Shown: positions 1-7,352, numbered from the stretch's first letter. The stretch is DNA of 7,683 bases from JBFLVT01 sp036804525 (GCA_036804525.1 DAIRSE010000048.1:1-7683), one strand, 5' to 3'. The notes: generated by a model from the sequence alone, not told the origin. Program-made: numbers and translations.

Positions 1-106
1 TGATGGCGACCCGCCTGGTGGCGGCGTCCCAGTCCACTTTCGCGCCCAGGGCTTCGCTGACGAAGCGGATGGGCACCAGCGGCCGCGCGCAGTTTTTCGG
101 CGGCAT
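1..106 (-). pseudogene. 5'-truncated copper-amine-oxidase-like (stalk) domain fragment, continues beyond window start
   Basis: The minus strand stays open from an ATG at 106 to the window edge (35 codons). Within it, LVPIRFVSEALGAKVDWDA followed by ATRRVAI is a clear match to the conserved core of the copper amine oxidase N-terminal-like domain (PF07833 type), which is common in secreted and cell-wall proteins of Firmicutes. In complete proteins this core follows a signal peptide and some 40-60 residues of domain. Here only seven residues come before it. The frame is closed upstream by a TGA inside the regulator gene, and no Shine-Dalgarno site stands before the ATG, which lies one base after the regulator stop. 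I infer a 5'-truncated remnant, or a gene fused here by rearrangement, rather than a normal start. The part beyond the window could still be long. Domain identity is confident; pseudogene status is less so. Confidence 0.6.
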
Positions 107-107
107 C

Positions 108-677
108 CTAGAAAGATGGCGGAGTCATGGCCCATATGCCGACGGCGACTTTCTTCCCGCGATTAAAGAAACGGTGAGGCAAGGTGCTGTCGAAGTAGAT
201 GCTGTCGCCCTCGCGCAGTAAGTACTCTCTGTCCCCGATCATTACCGTGATTTCCCCCTGGACAACGACACCGCATTCCTCGCCTTGATGGACGAGAAGC
301 GTTCCGTCCGTCCAGGTGCCCGGTTCCAATATGATGGAGAGGAACTCGATCTTGTCGTCTCTCTTCCCCGGCGACAGCATGCGGTAGGTGACGTTTGACT
401 CGGGCAACACCAGGCGTTTTTGCTGGTCGGCGCGCAAAACCGTCACGCGCTCCTCGTCTTCGGCGTCAAAAAGCGCGATGAGAGGAATATCCAGCGCTCT
501 GGTGATTCTCCACAGCGAGTCCAGTGAGGGTGTCGCCAGGCCGCGCTCGACCTGGCTTATCAAACCCGCGCTGAGCTGACACTGGGAGGCCAGAGCTTCG
601 ACCGTCAGCCGTTTCTCCTTGCGATATTGGCGGATCTTCTCCCCGATGCTCTTCAGCGGAGGGTCATCCATCCTCAT
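108..677 (-). CDS. XRE-family transcriptional regulator with C-terminal cupin domain
   Basis: A 189-residue DNA-binding regulator and probable ligand sensor. Residues 11-66 form an XRE/Cro-CI helix-turn-helix domain (helices around 24-46, LSAGLISQVERG typical of the recognition helix). Residues 112-183 form a small cupin barrel with H130, E134 and G141 of motif 1 and G157, P167, H168 and N172 of motif 2. This architecture is that of the SutR/PuuR-type XRE-cupin regulators, which bind amino acids, amines or related small molecules and often control neighbouring transport and catabolic genes. The ATG at 677 is chosen because GAGGAGG lies 8 nt before it; a TTG at 701 would place that site inside the gene, and an ATG at 671 is too far from it. 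It is the last gene of the operon, 24 nt after the metallopeptidase, so it would be co-transcribed with its likely targets. Ligand and operator are unknown. Confidence 0.92.
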   Translation of the reverse strand: MRMDDPPLKSIGEKIRQYRKEKRLTVEALASQCQLSAGLISQVERGLATPSLDSLWRITRALDIPLIALFDAEDEERVTVLRADQQKRLVLPESNVTYRMLSPGKRDDKIEFLSIILEPGTWTDGTLLVHQGEECGVVVQGEITVMIGDREYLLREGDSIYFDSTLPHRFFNRGKKVAVGIWAMTPPSF

Positions 678-684
678 CAGCAGA

Positions 685-691
685 GCCTCCT
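685..691 (-). promoter_or_regulatory. Shine-Dalgarno site GAGGAGG that sets the regulator start
   Basis: On the minus strand GAGGAGG is followed by 8 nt (ctctgctg) and then ATG at 677. It lies in the gap after the metallopeptidase stop. It is a near-perfect match to the anti-SD sequence and argues against the longer TTG-initiated reading frame. Confidence 0.8.
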
Positions 692-701
692 CGCACAACA
701 A

Positions 702-1658
702 TCAGAGCGATACTGCAACAGCCCCGCCTTTTTGCGGCTGGACTGCCGGGAGGTAGTCTTTGAGAACGGTCCCGTCGACGGTAATCACGGGGTTGCGGAC
801 CACAAAGTCGACGTGATAGACCGATTCGGTCAGGCCCAGGCGGTAGCTGTCGCCCAAGGCGAAGTGGACGCTGCCCGCTTCCTTTTCGTCTACGGAAATG
901 TTGGCGTAGGGGCCGTGTACCATCGGGTTCATGCCGATGGCGAACTCGCCGATCATGTCAACTCCCCCGGCGTTGCTCCACAACCATTGTTCGAAGCGTG
1001 GATCCGCTTCCACCATCCGGCCGGCTTCAAAACGCAGCGCCACCGGTTTGTCGGGTAGCCAAAGCCGGGAAATGGTGCCGTCGATAACGATGCGCCCGTA
1101 AAAGGACTCCTCCACGGGACAGGTATAGATTTCTCCGTCCGGCAACTGGGCCAGCTTACCGGGGGCGCAGTAACCGTCAGCCACAATCCAGGAACGGCCG
1201 GCAACCGAAAAGGAGATGTCCGTACCCAGGTCCGACGTTACACGGACCGTGCTCGCCTTCTCCATCCGCCTTGCCAGGGCGGCCGCCGCGGAAGCGATCG
1301 CCGGGTATTCCAGGTCCCCCCAGAACTCGTCGGCCAGGTAGCGTTCATCCCAGTTCCAGAGCGAAAGGACAGACTTCCCCCGGTCCAGCAGCAGGCTGCG
1401 CAACGCCTTGGCGTAGATCGAATTAGCCAGCGTCGGGTGGTACAGCTCAATGACGTGGCTTGCGTTCCGTATTAAAGGGTGGTCGGCCAGCCGGGTGATC
1501 GATGCGTCCAGGGATACATCCAACAGGATGCTGGGGACTTCCATAATATCCGCCAGCCTGCGCCCGAGACGGATATCCTGGGTAAGAATCAGCAGGCTCC
1601 GCAGGGGCGGCGCGTTCCTGGTCAAGGAATCGAGGATGCGTTCACGTACTTTTGCCAC
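702..1658 (-). CDS. M29-family aminopeptidase / NicX-superfamily metalloenzyme
   Basis: A 318-residue cytoplasmic enzyme related to the M29 (aminopeptidase T/S, COG2309) superfamily. All the expected metal-site residues are visible: E176 in LPDGEIYTCPVEES, E238 in MIGEFAIGMNP, H265 and Y272 in SVHFALGDSY, and H282/D284 in YHVDF. M29 enzymes use two divalent metals to remove N-terminal residues from short peptides. In this operon it would degrade peptides delivered by the transporter. The protein is clearly shorter than classical M29 aminopeptidases (about 400-410 residues), the missing length being at the N-terminus. In size it is closer to NicX-like members, in which the same fold carries one Fe(II) and opens a dihydroxypyridine ring. 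Aminopeptidase is therefore the likelier but not the only call. The GTG start at 1658 has GGGAG about 10 nt upstream. It begins 48 nt after dppF and ends 24 nt before the regulator. Confidence 0.82.
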   Translation of the reverse strand: MAKVRERILDSLTRNAPPLRSLLILTQDIRLGRRLADIMEVPSILLDVSLDASITRLADHPLIRNASHVIELYHPTLANSIYAKALRSLLLDRGKSVLSLWNWDERYLADEFWGDLEYPAIASAAAALARRMEKASTVRVTSDLGTDISFSVAGRSWIVADGYCAPGKLAQLPDGEIYTCPVEESFYGRIVIDGTISRLWLPDKPVALRFEAGRMVEADPRFEQWLWSNAGGVDMIGEFAIGMNPMVHGPYANISVDEKEAGSVHFALGDSYRLGLTESVYHVDFVVRNPVITVDGTVLKDYLPAVQPQKGGAVAVSL

Positions 1659-1706
1659 AACCTTTTCTCTCCCACTAGCTGCTTCATCTCCGTCACCGTA
1701 ACCGGC

Positions 1707-2669
1707 TCACTCGCGGAGGGCCAGGTGGCAGGCGGCCCATCGCCCGTCGCTCACTGCGGACAGACCGGGAACCTCCCGGCGACAGCGCTCAACGGCCCGG
1801 GGACAACGCGGATGAAAACCGCAGCCAGGGGGGGTGTTCAGCGGGCTGGGCATTTCATCGTTGCTCGCCGCCGCCAGCGGCCTGTTCCGGTCCAGGCTGG
1901 GGATAGACTGCAAGAGCATCTCGGTGTAGGGATGGGCCGGTCGCATGAAAAGTTCCTCGGTAGGCGCAATCTCGACGAGCCTGCCCAGGTACATCACCAT
2001 CACGCGGTCGCACAGGTAGCGCACCACCGCCAGATTATGCGAGATAAAAAGGTAGGCCATGCCGAACTCGGCCTGCAGTTCACGCAGGAGATTAAGGACC
2101 TGGGCCTGTACCGAAACGTCGAGGGCCGAGGTCGGCTCGTCCAAGACCATCAGCTTGGGATTGAGGCAGAGAGCCCTGGCGACGGCGACGCGCTGGCGCT
2201 GCCCGCCGCTCAATTCATGCGGGAAACGGTCCATGAATTCCGGCCCCAGCCCCACTCTTGCGAGCAAACCGAGCACGCGCTCCCGGCGTTTCCCGGCGTC
2301 GGTCCAGCCGTTGAGGCGCAGCGGCTCTTCCACGATCTGCCGCACCCGAAAACGAGGGTTGAGCGAACTCTGCGGGTCTTGAAAAACGGTCTGGATCATC
2401 GGCCGCAACGCGCGCCGTTGGGCCTTGCTCATTTCGGCCAGGCTCCGCCCCTCAAAGAACATCTCACCCCTGGTCATCTTTTCGAGGCGCATGATTATGT
2501 AAGCCAACGTGCTCTTGCCACAGCCGCTTTCGCCCACGAGCCCAGCCGTTTCGCCGGGGAAAATGTCAAGCGACACCTCGTTGACCGCCCGCAGGACGCT
2601 GCTGCCGCGGCCGCCGCGCACGGTAAATTCCTTGACCACCCCGCGCAGGGAAAGCAACGCTTCAGCCAT
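1707..2669 (-). CDS. dppF: Dipeptide/oligopeptide ABC transporter ATP-binding protein, DppF/OppF type
   Basis: A 320-residue ATPase that pairs with the upstream DppD-like subunit to power import through the DppB/DppC channel. Visible motifs are Walker A GESGCGKS (46-53), Q-loop Q97, signature LSGGQ (153-157), Walker B ending in D177-E178 with a SALD D-loop, and switch H211. The C-terminal oligo_HPY region (about 231-320) contains C283, C289, C296 and C314, the spacing associated with an iron-sulfur site in some Dpp ATPases. The ATG at 2669 is chosen because GGGAGG sits 9 nt before it; an upstream in-frame ATG at 2711 would extend the gene 14 codons into dppD without family-like sequence. It overlaps the end of dppD by 8 bp, which favours translational coupling. 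The family call is very secure. Opp, Dpp, Nik and related systems cannot be separated by ATPase sequence alone. Confidence 0.93.
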   Translation of the reverse strand: MAEALLSLRGVVKEFTVRGGRGSSVLRAVNEVSLDIFPGETAGLVGESGCGKSTLAYIIMRLEKMTRGEMFFEGRSLAEMSKAQRRALRPMIQTVFQDPQSSLNPRFRVRQIVEEPLRLNGWTDAGKRRERVLGLLARVGLGPEFMDRFPHELSGGQRQRVAVARALCLNPKLMVLDEPTSALDVSVQAQVLNLLRELQAEFGMAYLFISHNLAVVRYLCDRVMVMYLGRLVEIAPTEELFMRPAHPYTEMLLQSIPSLDRNRPLAAASNDEMPSPLNTPPGCGFHPRCPRAVERCRREVPGLSAVSDGRWAACHLALRE

Positions 2670-3636
2670 TGATCCGCGCCTCCCAACAGGCCACCACATG
2701 GCCGGCGGCAACCGCCACCGGCTTCGGCCGCGATCGGCGGCACCGCTCGCCGGCTGCGGCGCAGCGCGGGTGAAAGCGGCACCCGGAAGGCAGCGCCAGC
2801 AGGTTGGGCACGCTGCCGGTGATGGGTTGCAGGTGTTCCTGGCGGTTCTCGAGCCTCGGCAGGGCCTTTAGAAGAGCCTGGGTGTAAGGATGCCCCGGCC
2901 TGTGAAGAACCTCATGCACCGGGCCGGTCTCCACAATGACGCCGCAGTACATCACTGCCACCCGCCTGCAGGTCTGGGCCACCACGCCCAGATCGTGGGT
3001 GATCAGCAGTACGGCTGTGCCCAAGGATTGTGCCGTCTCCTGCATCAAGCGCAGGATCTGCGCCTGAATGGTTACGTCGAGGGCGGTGGTGGGCTCGTCA
3101 GCCAGCAGAAGGCGCGAACCGCAGCTCAGGGCCATCGCCAGGAGCACGCGCTGGCGCATGCCACCGCTCAATTCAAAGGGATATAGATCAAGCACCCGTT
3201 CCGGATGGGGGATACGGACGCGGGAAAGCCAGTTTGCCGCCTCCCGCCGGGCCTCACCCGCCGGCAGCCGTCTGTGTATCCGCAGGATCTCGCTCATCTG
3301 CCGCCCGATCTTGAAGACCGGGTTGAGCGCGTTCATCGGCTCCTGAAAGACCATCGAGATTTTGCTCCCCCGCAAAGATGCGTACTCTTTCTCGGGCTTG
3401 CCGATCAGTTCTTCGCCCTCGAACAGGATCGAGCCCCCGGCGATGCGGGCGCTTCCCCTGGGCAAGAGCCCGAGAATAGCGGCGGCCGTAAGCGATTTAC
3501 CGGAACCGGACTCGCCGACCAGTCCCAGGAACTCGCCGGGCATAATCGTCAGGTCGATCCCGTCAAGGGCGCGGGCCGTTCCGGCATAACCGTGAAAGTC
3601 GACACGGAGACCGCTTATCGCCAGCAAAGGTTCCAT
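2662..3636 (-). CDS. dppD: Dipeptide/oligopeptide ABC transporter ATP-binding protein, DppD/OppD type
   Basis: A 324-residue ATPase, first of the two nucleotide-binding subunits. Walker A GESGSGKS (41-48), Q98, signature LSGGM (156-160), Walker B with D180-E181 followed by TTALD, and switch H214 are all intact. The signature with M in place of Q is usual in the DppD/OppD branch, while its partner has LSGGQ, as expected for a heterodimer. The C-terminal region has C286, C292, C299 and C317 in a CRFHPRC-type arrangement like that reported to bind a [4Fe-4S] cluster in a thermophile DppD. The ATG at 3636 has AGGAGG 6 nt upstream; that site overlaps the dppC stop codon (tTAGGAGG), leaving a 10-nt gap. 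The usual length for the family is 320-340 residues, so the gene looks complete. Confidence 0.94.
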   Translation of the reverse strand: MEPLLAISGLRVDFHGYAGTARALDGIDLTIMPGEFLGLVGESGSGKSLTAAAILGLLPRGSARIAGGSILFEGEELIGKPEKEYASLRGSKISMVFQEPMNALNPVFKIGRQMSEILRIHRRLPAGEARREAANWLSRVRIPHPERVLDLYPFELSGGMRQRVLLAMALSCGSRLLLADEPTTALDVTIQAQILRLMQETAQSLGTAVLLITHDLGVVAQTCRRVAVMYCGVIVETGPVHEVLHRPGHPYTQALLKALPRLENRQEHLQPITGSVPNLLALPSGCRFHPRCAAAGERCRRSRPKPVAVAAGHVVACWEARING

Positions 3637-3646
3637 GGCTGTCCTC

Positions 3647-4486
3647 CTAACCGCGCAGGCGCGGGTCGAGGATGTCGCGGACCCCGTCGCCGAAGAGATT
3701 GAAGCCGATCACGGTGATGAAGATGGCCACGCCGGGAAAGGTGGCGTACCACCACTGATCCAGCAGATAGGTCCGGCCCATGCTGACCATGGCTCCCCAC
3801 TCCGGCGCGGGGGGCTGCGCGCCCAGGCCGATGAAGGACAAGGCGGCGGCGATGAGAATCGCCTCGCCGATGCCCAGCGTCGCCTGAACGATCACCGGCG
3901 CCAGGCAGTTGGGCAGGATGTGGCGGGAGATAATCCAGGCCCGGGAGGCACCGAAGGTCCGGGCCGCCTTTACGAATTGGCGCTCCTTGATGGAAAGGGT
4001 CAGCCCGCGCACCAGGCGCACGTACACCGGGATTTTGACCACCGCCACCGCGATGATGCTGTTGCGGAAGTTCGGTCCCAGAGCGGCCGAAAGCGCCAGC
4101 GCCAGGACGAGACTCGGAAAAGCCAGCATGATGTCCATCAGGCGCATGGTTACCAGTTCGACCCGGCCGCCGATGAAACCGGAGACGCTGCCGATGACCA
4201 TTCCGCCCACAGCGGCCAGGCCGACAATGCCCAGGCCGGCCAGGAGCGAGAGACGCGCCCCATAGAAAATGCGGCTCAGGATGTCCCGCCCCATTTCGTC
4301 AGTGCCCAGCGGGTAGGCCGGGCCGGGAGGCTGCAGGCGATCCGGCAGGTGCAGAGCCAGCGGGTCGTAAGGGGCCAGAACAGGCGCACAGACTGCGGCA
4401 AGGATGACCAGCAGGACGATCGCGGCGCCGACCGCCGTCAGGGGGTAGCTTTTCATCATATACAAGTAATAAGGCGCGTGCTTCAA
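3647..4486 (-). CDS. dppC: Dipeptide/oligopeptide ABC transporter permease, DppC/OppC type
   Basis: A 279-residue inner-membrane permease. It has the OppC/DppC N-terminal layout: a short cytoplasmic leader, a first membrane segment (about 16-36), then an outside loop with DPLALHLPDR and GTDEMGRDILSR, both characteristic of the C-type permease. Further hydrophobic segments lie at about 82-105, 118-136, 142-160, 197-220 and 248-266. The EAA coupling loop is seen at about 168-193 (ERQFVKAARTFGA then ISRHILPN), which docks with the ATPases. The best start is TTG at 4486: GAGGTG lies 8 nt before it, whereas the internal ATGs at 4459 and 4456 have no such site. Only 2 nt separate it from the dppB stop, so the ribosome binding site is within dppB. 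Confidence 0.92.
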   Translation of the reverse strand: MKHAPYYLYMMKSYPLTAVGAAIVLLVILAAVCAPVLAPYDPLALHLPDRLQPPGPAYPLGTDEMGRDILSRIFYGARLSLLAGLGIVGLAAVGGMVIGSVSGFIGGRVELVTMRLMDIMLAFPSLVLALALSAALGPNFRNSIIAVAVVKIPVYVRLVRGLTLSIKERQFVKAARTFGASRAWIISRHILPNCLAPVIVQATLGIGEAILIAAALSFIGLGAQPPAPEWGAMVSMGRTYLLDQWWYATFPGVAIFITVIGFNLFGDGVRDILDPRLRG

Positions 4487-4488
4487 GG

Positions 4489-5505
4489 TCAGTGCACCTC
4501 TCTGATCTGGGGATCGAGCACAGTGTACAGCAGGTCAACGACCAAATTGATCAGGACGTAAAACACGGCTACGACGATGGTGAAGCCCATGATCGCCGGG
4601 AAGTCCAGGAAGGAGATCGAGTCCACCACATACTTGCCCATACCCGGCCAGGCGAAAATCGTCTCCGTCAGGATGGCCCCGCCCAGCAGTTCACCAAATG
4701 AAAGGCCGATGATCGTCACGGCGGGGATAAGAGCGTTACGCAAAGCGTGACGGTAGATGATCCCCCGCTGGGGAATGCCGTTGGCTCTCGCCGTTTTAAT
4801 ATAGTCCATCTCCAGCACCTCCAGCATGCTCGCCCGGACCATGCGGGCGATGGTCGCCAGTTGGATGTAGCCCAGGCAGAGCGACGGCAGGATCAGGTGC
4901 AGGACGCTGCTTTTCAAGGCGATAAGGTCACCCGACAGAATGCTGTCCAAAACGTAAAGGCCGGTAAAATGGGTCGGGGGGTTGATCAGGGTGTCGATGC
5001 GCCCCCCGCCGGGCAACCAGCCGAGATGCTTGTAAAAGAGAAGTAGGGCCATCAGGCCCAGCCAAAATAGCGGAGTGGAAACGCCGAGAATGGCCATGAT
5101 ACGGCTGGCGTGGTCGACGGGCGTGTCACGGCGCGCCGCTGAAAGGACACCCAGGAAGATGCCTGCCACAACAGCGAAGCCCATCGCGCAAAGCGTCAGT
5201 TCGAGGGTGGCCGGAAAATAAGTCAGCAACTCGCTGAGCACCGGCCGCTGCGTGCGGATCGAGATCCCCATATCCCCATGGAGCAAACCCCGGAGATAAT
5301 GCAGGTACTGCAGCCAAACCGGCTGATCCAGACCCAGCGTATGCCGCATCGCCGCCAGCGTCTCCTCGCTGGCCCGTTGACCGACAAGCATGCGTGCCGG
5401 GTCCCCCGGAATGACATGGGAGACGAGAAAGGTGACAAAAGTCACCCCCAGGAGCACCAGAAGAAGCTGTCCAAAGCGGCTCAACACCAAGCGCAGGTTT
5501 TTCAT
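4489..5505 (-). CDS. dppB: Dipeptide/oligopeptide ABC transporter permease, DppB/OppB type
   Basis: A 338-residue inner-membrane permease that forms the translocation channel with DppC. It starts with a membrane segment (about 10-30) followed by SHVIPGDPARMLVG, the typical B-type motif. A periplasmic/extracellular stretch with LGLDQPVWLQYLHYLRGLL and GDMGISIRT follows, then membrane segments at about 103-123, 138-158, 201-220, 258-280 and 305-330. The EAA loop is YIKTARANGIP through RHALRNALIP (235-261). The ATG at 5505 matches the usual N-terminus (MKNLRLVLSRFGQLLL). Its ribosome site is weak (GGGGTGG, only about 3 nt spacing), and longer in-frame extensions to 5565 would enter the hairpin region and look non-family. 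The gene lies 75 nt after the binding protein. Confidence 0.92.
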   Translation of the reverse strand: MKNLRLVLSRFGQLLLVLLGVTFVTFLVSHVIPGDPARMLVGQRASEETLAAMRHTLGLDQPVWLQYLHYLRGLLHGDMGISIRTQRPVLSELLTYFPATLELTLCAMGFAVVAGIFLGVLSAARRDTPVDHASRIMAILGVSTPLFWLGLMALLLFYKHLGWLPGGGRIDTLINPPTHFTGLYVLDSILSGDLIALKSSVLHLILPSLCLGYIQLATIARMVRASMLEVLEMDYIKTARANGIPQRGIIYRHALRNALIPAVTIIGLSFGELLGGAILTETIFAWPGMGKYVVDSISFLDFPAIMGFTIVVAVFYVLINLVVDLLYTVLDPQIREVH

Positions 5506-5541
5506 ACTCCACCCCGTCACCGCTGAAGTTGGTAAGGGCGG

Positions 5542-5568
5542 GGCGTGCCGGGACCCGCCCGGCACGCC
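5542..5568 (-). promoter_or_regulatory. Perfect 11-bp GC-rich stem-loop between binding protein and permease genes
   Basis: Positions 5542-5552 (GGCGTGCCGGG) and 5558-5568 (CCCGGCACGCC) are exact inverted complements around a 5-nt loop. The stem begins 13 nt after the binding-protein stop codon. Neither side has a T-run, so it is not a standard intrinsic terminator. Such stems after the first gene of ABC transporter operons commonly block 3' exonucleases or act as partial terminators, giving more binding protein than permease. That role here is inference from position. Confidence 0.7.
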
Positions 5569-5580
5569 TCTTGACCAGCC

Positions 5581-7140
5581 CTATTTGTCCATTGTCTGGA
5601 AGTTGTACATGTCCTGGAGCATGGGGTTGAAGACGAAGCCCTGCACCGATTTGCGCATCGGCAACTGGTAATTCTTCTGGACCAGGAAGACATACGGCGC
5701 ATCCTGCATGATGATGTCCTGGGCTTGCCGGTAAAGCTCAACCCGTTTCTGCGCATCGGTGATGGTAGCCGCCTTCCGTACCAGGTCGTCCACCTGCGGA
5801 TTCTTGTAGAACGCCCGGTTGCCTGCAAGGCCGAAATTATTCGAGTCAAACCAGTAGTTCATAAACATGTACGGGTCGGCGTAGTCCGGGCTCCATACCC
5901 CGAGCGTCATGTCGAAATCGCCCTTGTCAATCTTCTCACGCTGGGTGGCGTAGGCGATCTTCTCCAGCTTGACCGTGATGCCGATATCGGCCAGGTTGTT
6001 CTGAATGATCTGGGCCTCCGGCTCCCACCAGGCCTTGCCGTCGGAGTACATCAGGGTCAGGGTCAGGCCACCGGCATGCGCTTCCTCCAGCAGGGCCTTG
6101 GCTTTAGCCACGTCGCGGGTGTACTGGAAGACACCGGGATCGTGCCCCCACAGGCCATCCGGGATAGGTCCGCGCATCTGTGTGGCGTTGCCCTGCCACA
6201 CACTGGAGATGATCCCCTGGTAGTCGATGGCGTAGGAAATGGCTTGCCGGACCTTGGGGTTGCTCAGCGCGGGCTTCTGGGTGTTCAGGTACAGGTAGTC
6301 CACCATCAGGCTGGGGCTCTCAAAGACATTGATCTCAGGGTTTTTCTTCAGCTCCTCTATCTGGTCGACGGGAATGTTCTCGGCGATGTCGATGTCGCCC
6401 TTTTCCAGGGCCATGCGCTGCGCCGAGGGATCTTTGATGGTTTTGACCAGGATGGTGTCCAGTTTCGGCTTGCCGCCCCAGTAGCCGGCATTGGCCTTCA
6501 GCTTGATGTACTGAGAGGGCTGCCATTCGGCCACCTGATAGGGACCGCTGCCTTCAGTGTGCGTGGCCAGCCAGTTCTGGCCCATGTCTCCGTCCTTCTC
6601 ATGCTTCATCACCGCCGGGTTGACAATGCTCCCGCCGTTGGTGGCCAGAGTCGACAGGAAGGGCGGAAATACCTTGTTCAGCTTAAACTGGACAGTATAC
6701 GGGTCGACAACGGTCACGCTTTCCAATGTCGGAAAGGCGTCGGACGGACCCTGTTTGATCTTCATCAAGCGGTCAAACGAAAACTTGACCGCGTTGGCGT
6801 CAAGGGGCGTCCCGTCAGCGAACTTAACGTCATCGCGCAGGTGGAAGGTCCAGGTGAGACCATCCGGCGAAACATCCCACGACTTGGCGACCGAGGGTTC
6901 CACTTCGGTTTCGCTTCCCTTGTACTGCACCAGACGGTCATAGGCCGGATAGCTGATCTTCCAGGCCGAATTGTCCATAGCCACCGCCGGGTCAATCGTC
7001 CCCAGGTCGGCGGCCGATCCGATAATGAGCGTCTTGGTCTGCGGGGTCGAGCTTTGCGGCGTGTTGGCGGACTTGCCGCACCCCGCGACAACCCCCAACA
7101 ATAACAGGAGGCCAAGCAGCCCAGCCACGGTTCTCTTCAT
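5581..7140 (-). CDS. dppA: ABC transporter substrate-binding lipoprotein, peptide/nickel family 5 (DppA/OppA-like)
   Basis: A 519-residue extracellular binding protein that captures the substrate and delivers it to DppBC. It has a lipoprotein signal: MKR, a leucine-rich hydrophobic stretch (8-19) and lipobox VAGC with C21 as the lipidated residue, then a low-complexity S/T/P/Q linker. The rest is an SBP_bac_5 domain: TLIIGSAADLGTIDP near residues 37-51, SPDGLTWTFHLRDDVKFADG (91-110), GSGPYQVAEW (197-206), LNTQKP and KVRQAISYAID (285-306) and DYADPYMF (419-426). Length fits the family (500-550). The ATG at 7140 follows GGGAGGG with good spacing. It is the promoter-proximal gene of the operon. 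Most relatives bind di- or oligopeptides, but the family also binds nickel chelates, heme and other solutes, so the exact ligand cannot be read from sequence. Confidence 0.93.
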   Translation of the reverse strand: MKRTVAGLLGLLLLLGVVAGCGKSANTPQSSTPQTKTLIIGSAADLGTIDPAVAMDNSAWKISYPAYDRLVQYKGSETEVEPSVAKSWDVSPDGLTWTFHLRDDVKFADGTPLDANAVKFSFDRLMKIKQGPSDAFPTLESVTVVDPYTVQFKLNKVFPPFLSTLATNGGSIVNPAVMKHEKDGDMGQNWLATHTEGSGPYQVAEWQPSQYIKLKANAGYWGGKPKLDTILVKTIKDPSAQRMALEKGDIDIAENIPVDQIEELKKNPEINVFESPSLMVDYLYLNTQKPALSNPKVRQAISYAIDYQGIISSVWQGNATQMRGPIPDGLWGHDPGVFQYTRDVAKAKALLEEAHAGGLTLTLMYSDGKAWWEPEAQIIQNNLADIGITVKLEKIAYATQREKIDKGDFDMTLGVWSPDYADPYMFMNYWFDSNNFGLAGNRAFYKNPQVDDLVRKAATITDAQKRVELYRQAQDIIMQDAPYVFLVQKNYQLPMRKSVQGFVFNPMLQDMYNFQTMDK

Positions 7141-7141
7141 T

Positions 7142-7167
7142 CTAGCTCCCTCCCAAAAGTTTGCTAG
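7142..7167 (-). repeat. Short inverted repeat flanking the dppA ribosome binding site
   Basis: CTAGC (7142-7146) and GCTAG (7163-7167) can pair and would place the GGGAGGG ribosome site in a 16-nt loop just before the dppA start. Five base pairs are weak, so any regulatory meaning is doubtful. Confidence 0.25.
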
Positions 7168-7242
7168 TCCTTGGTTCTCGGCTGTGCCCGGGATTTGTCC
7201 GCGGCTTTATTTGCGGAAAAACTCAACGCGTCCCCCTTTCTG

Positions 7243-7248
7243 ATCATA
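7243..7248 (-). promoter_or_regulatory. Possible -10 element for the dpp operon
   Basis: On the minus strand TATGAT (one mismatch to TATAAT) lies about 100 nt upstream of dppA within an AT-richer stretch, and overlaps a TGATCA palindrome that could be an operator half. No convincing TTGACA-like -35 box stands 16-18 nt before it, so this is a weak candidate or an activator-dependent promoter. Confidence 0.25.
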
Positions 7249-7352
7249 GATTAGACGCCCTTGTCTTTTTCACTTTGGCTAAAAGTCATTCAATATAACT
7301 AAAGAAAATCCTGCTTCCCTTAACAGGAAATGTGTATTAAAAGCGGAGGATA

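Noticed and set aside
1479..2672. A 397-codon plus-strand open frame opposite the dppF and metalloenzyme genes
   Set aside because: It runs across two unrelated real genes on the other strand and gives a low-complexity H/Q/R-rich translation, typical of a shadow frame.
3635..4561. A 308-codon plus-strand open frame opposite dppC
   Set aside because: The translation is rich in D, H, Q and R with no hydrophobic core or motif; it mirrors a permease gene.
5725..7104. A 459-codon open frame on the plus strand opposite dppA
   Set aside because: It is antisense to a gene with clear lipoprotein and SBP_bac_5 features, has no family-like sequence and is explained by high GC at third positions of the real gene.
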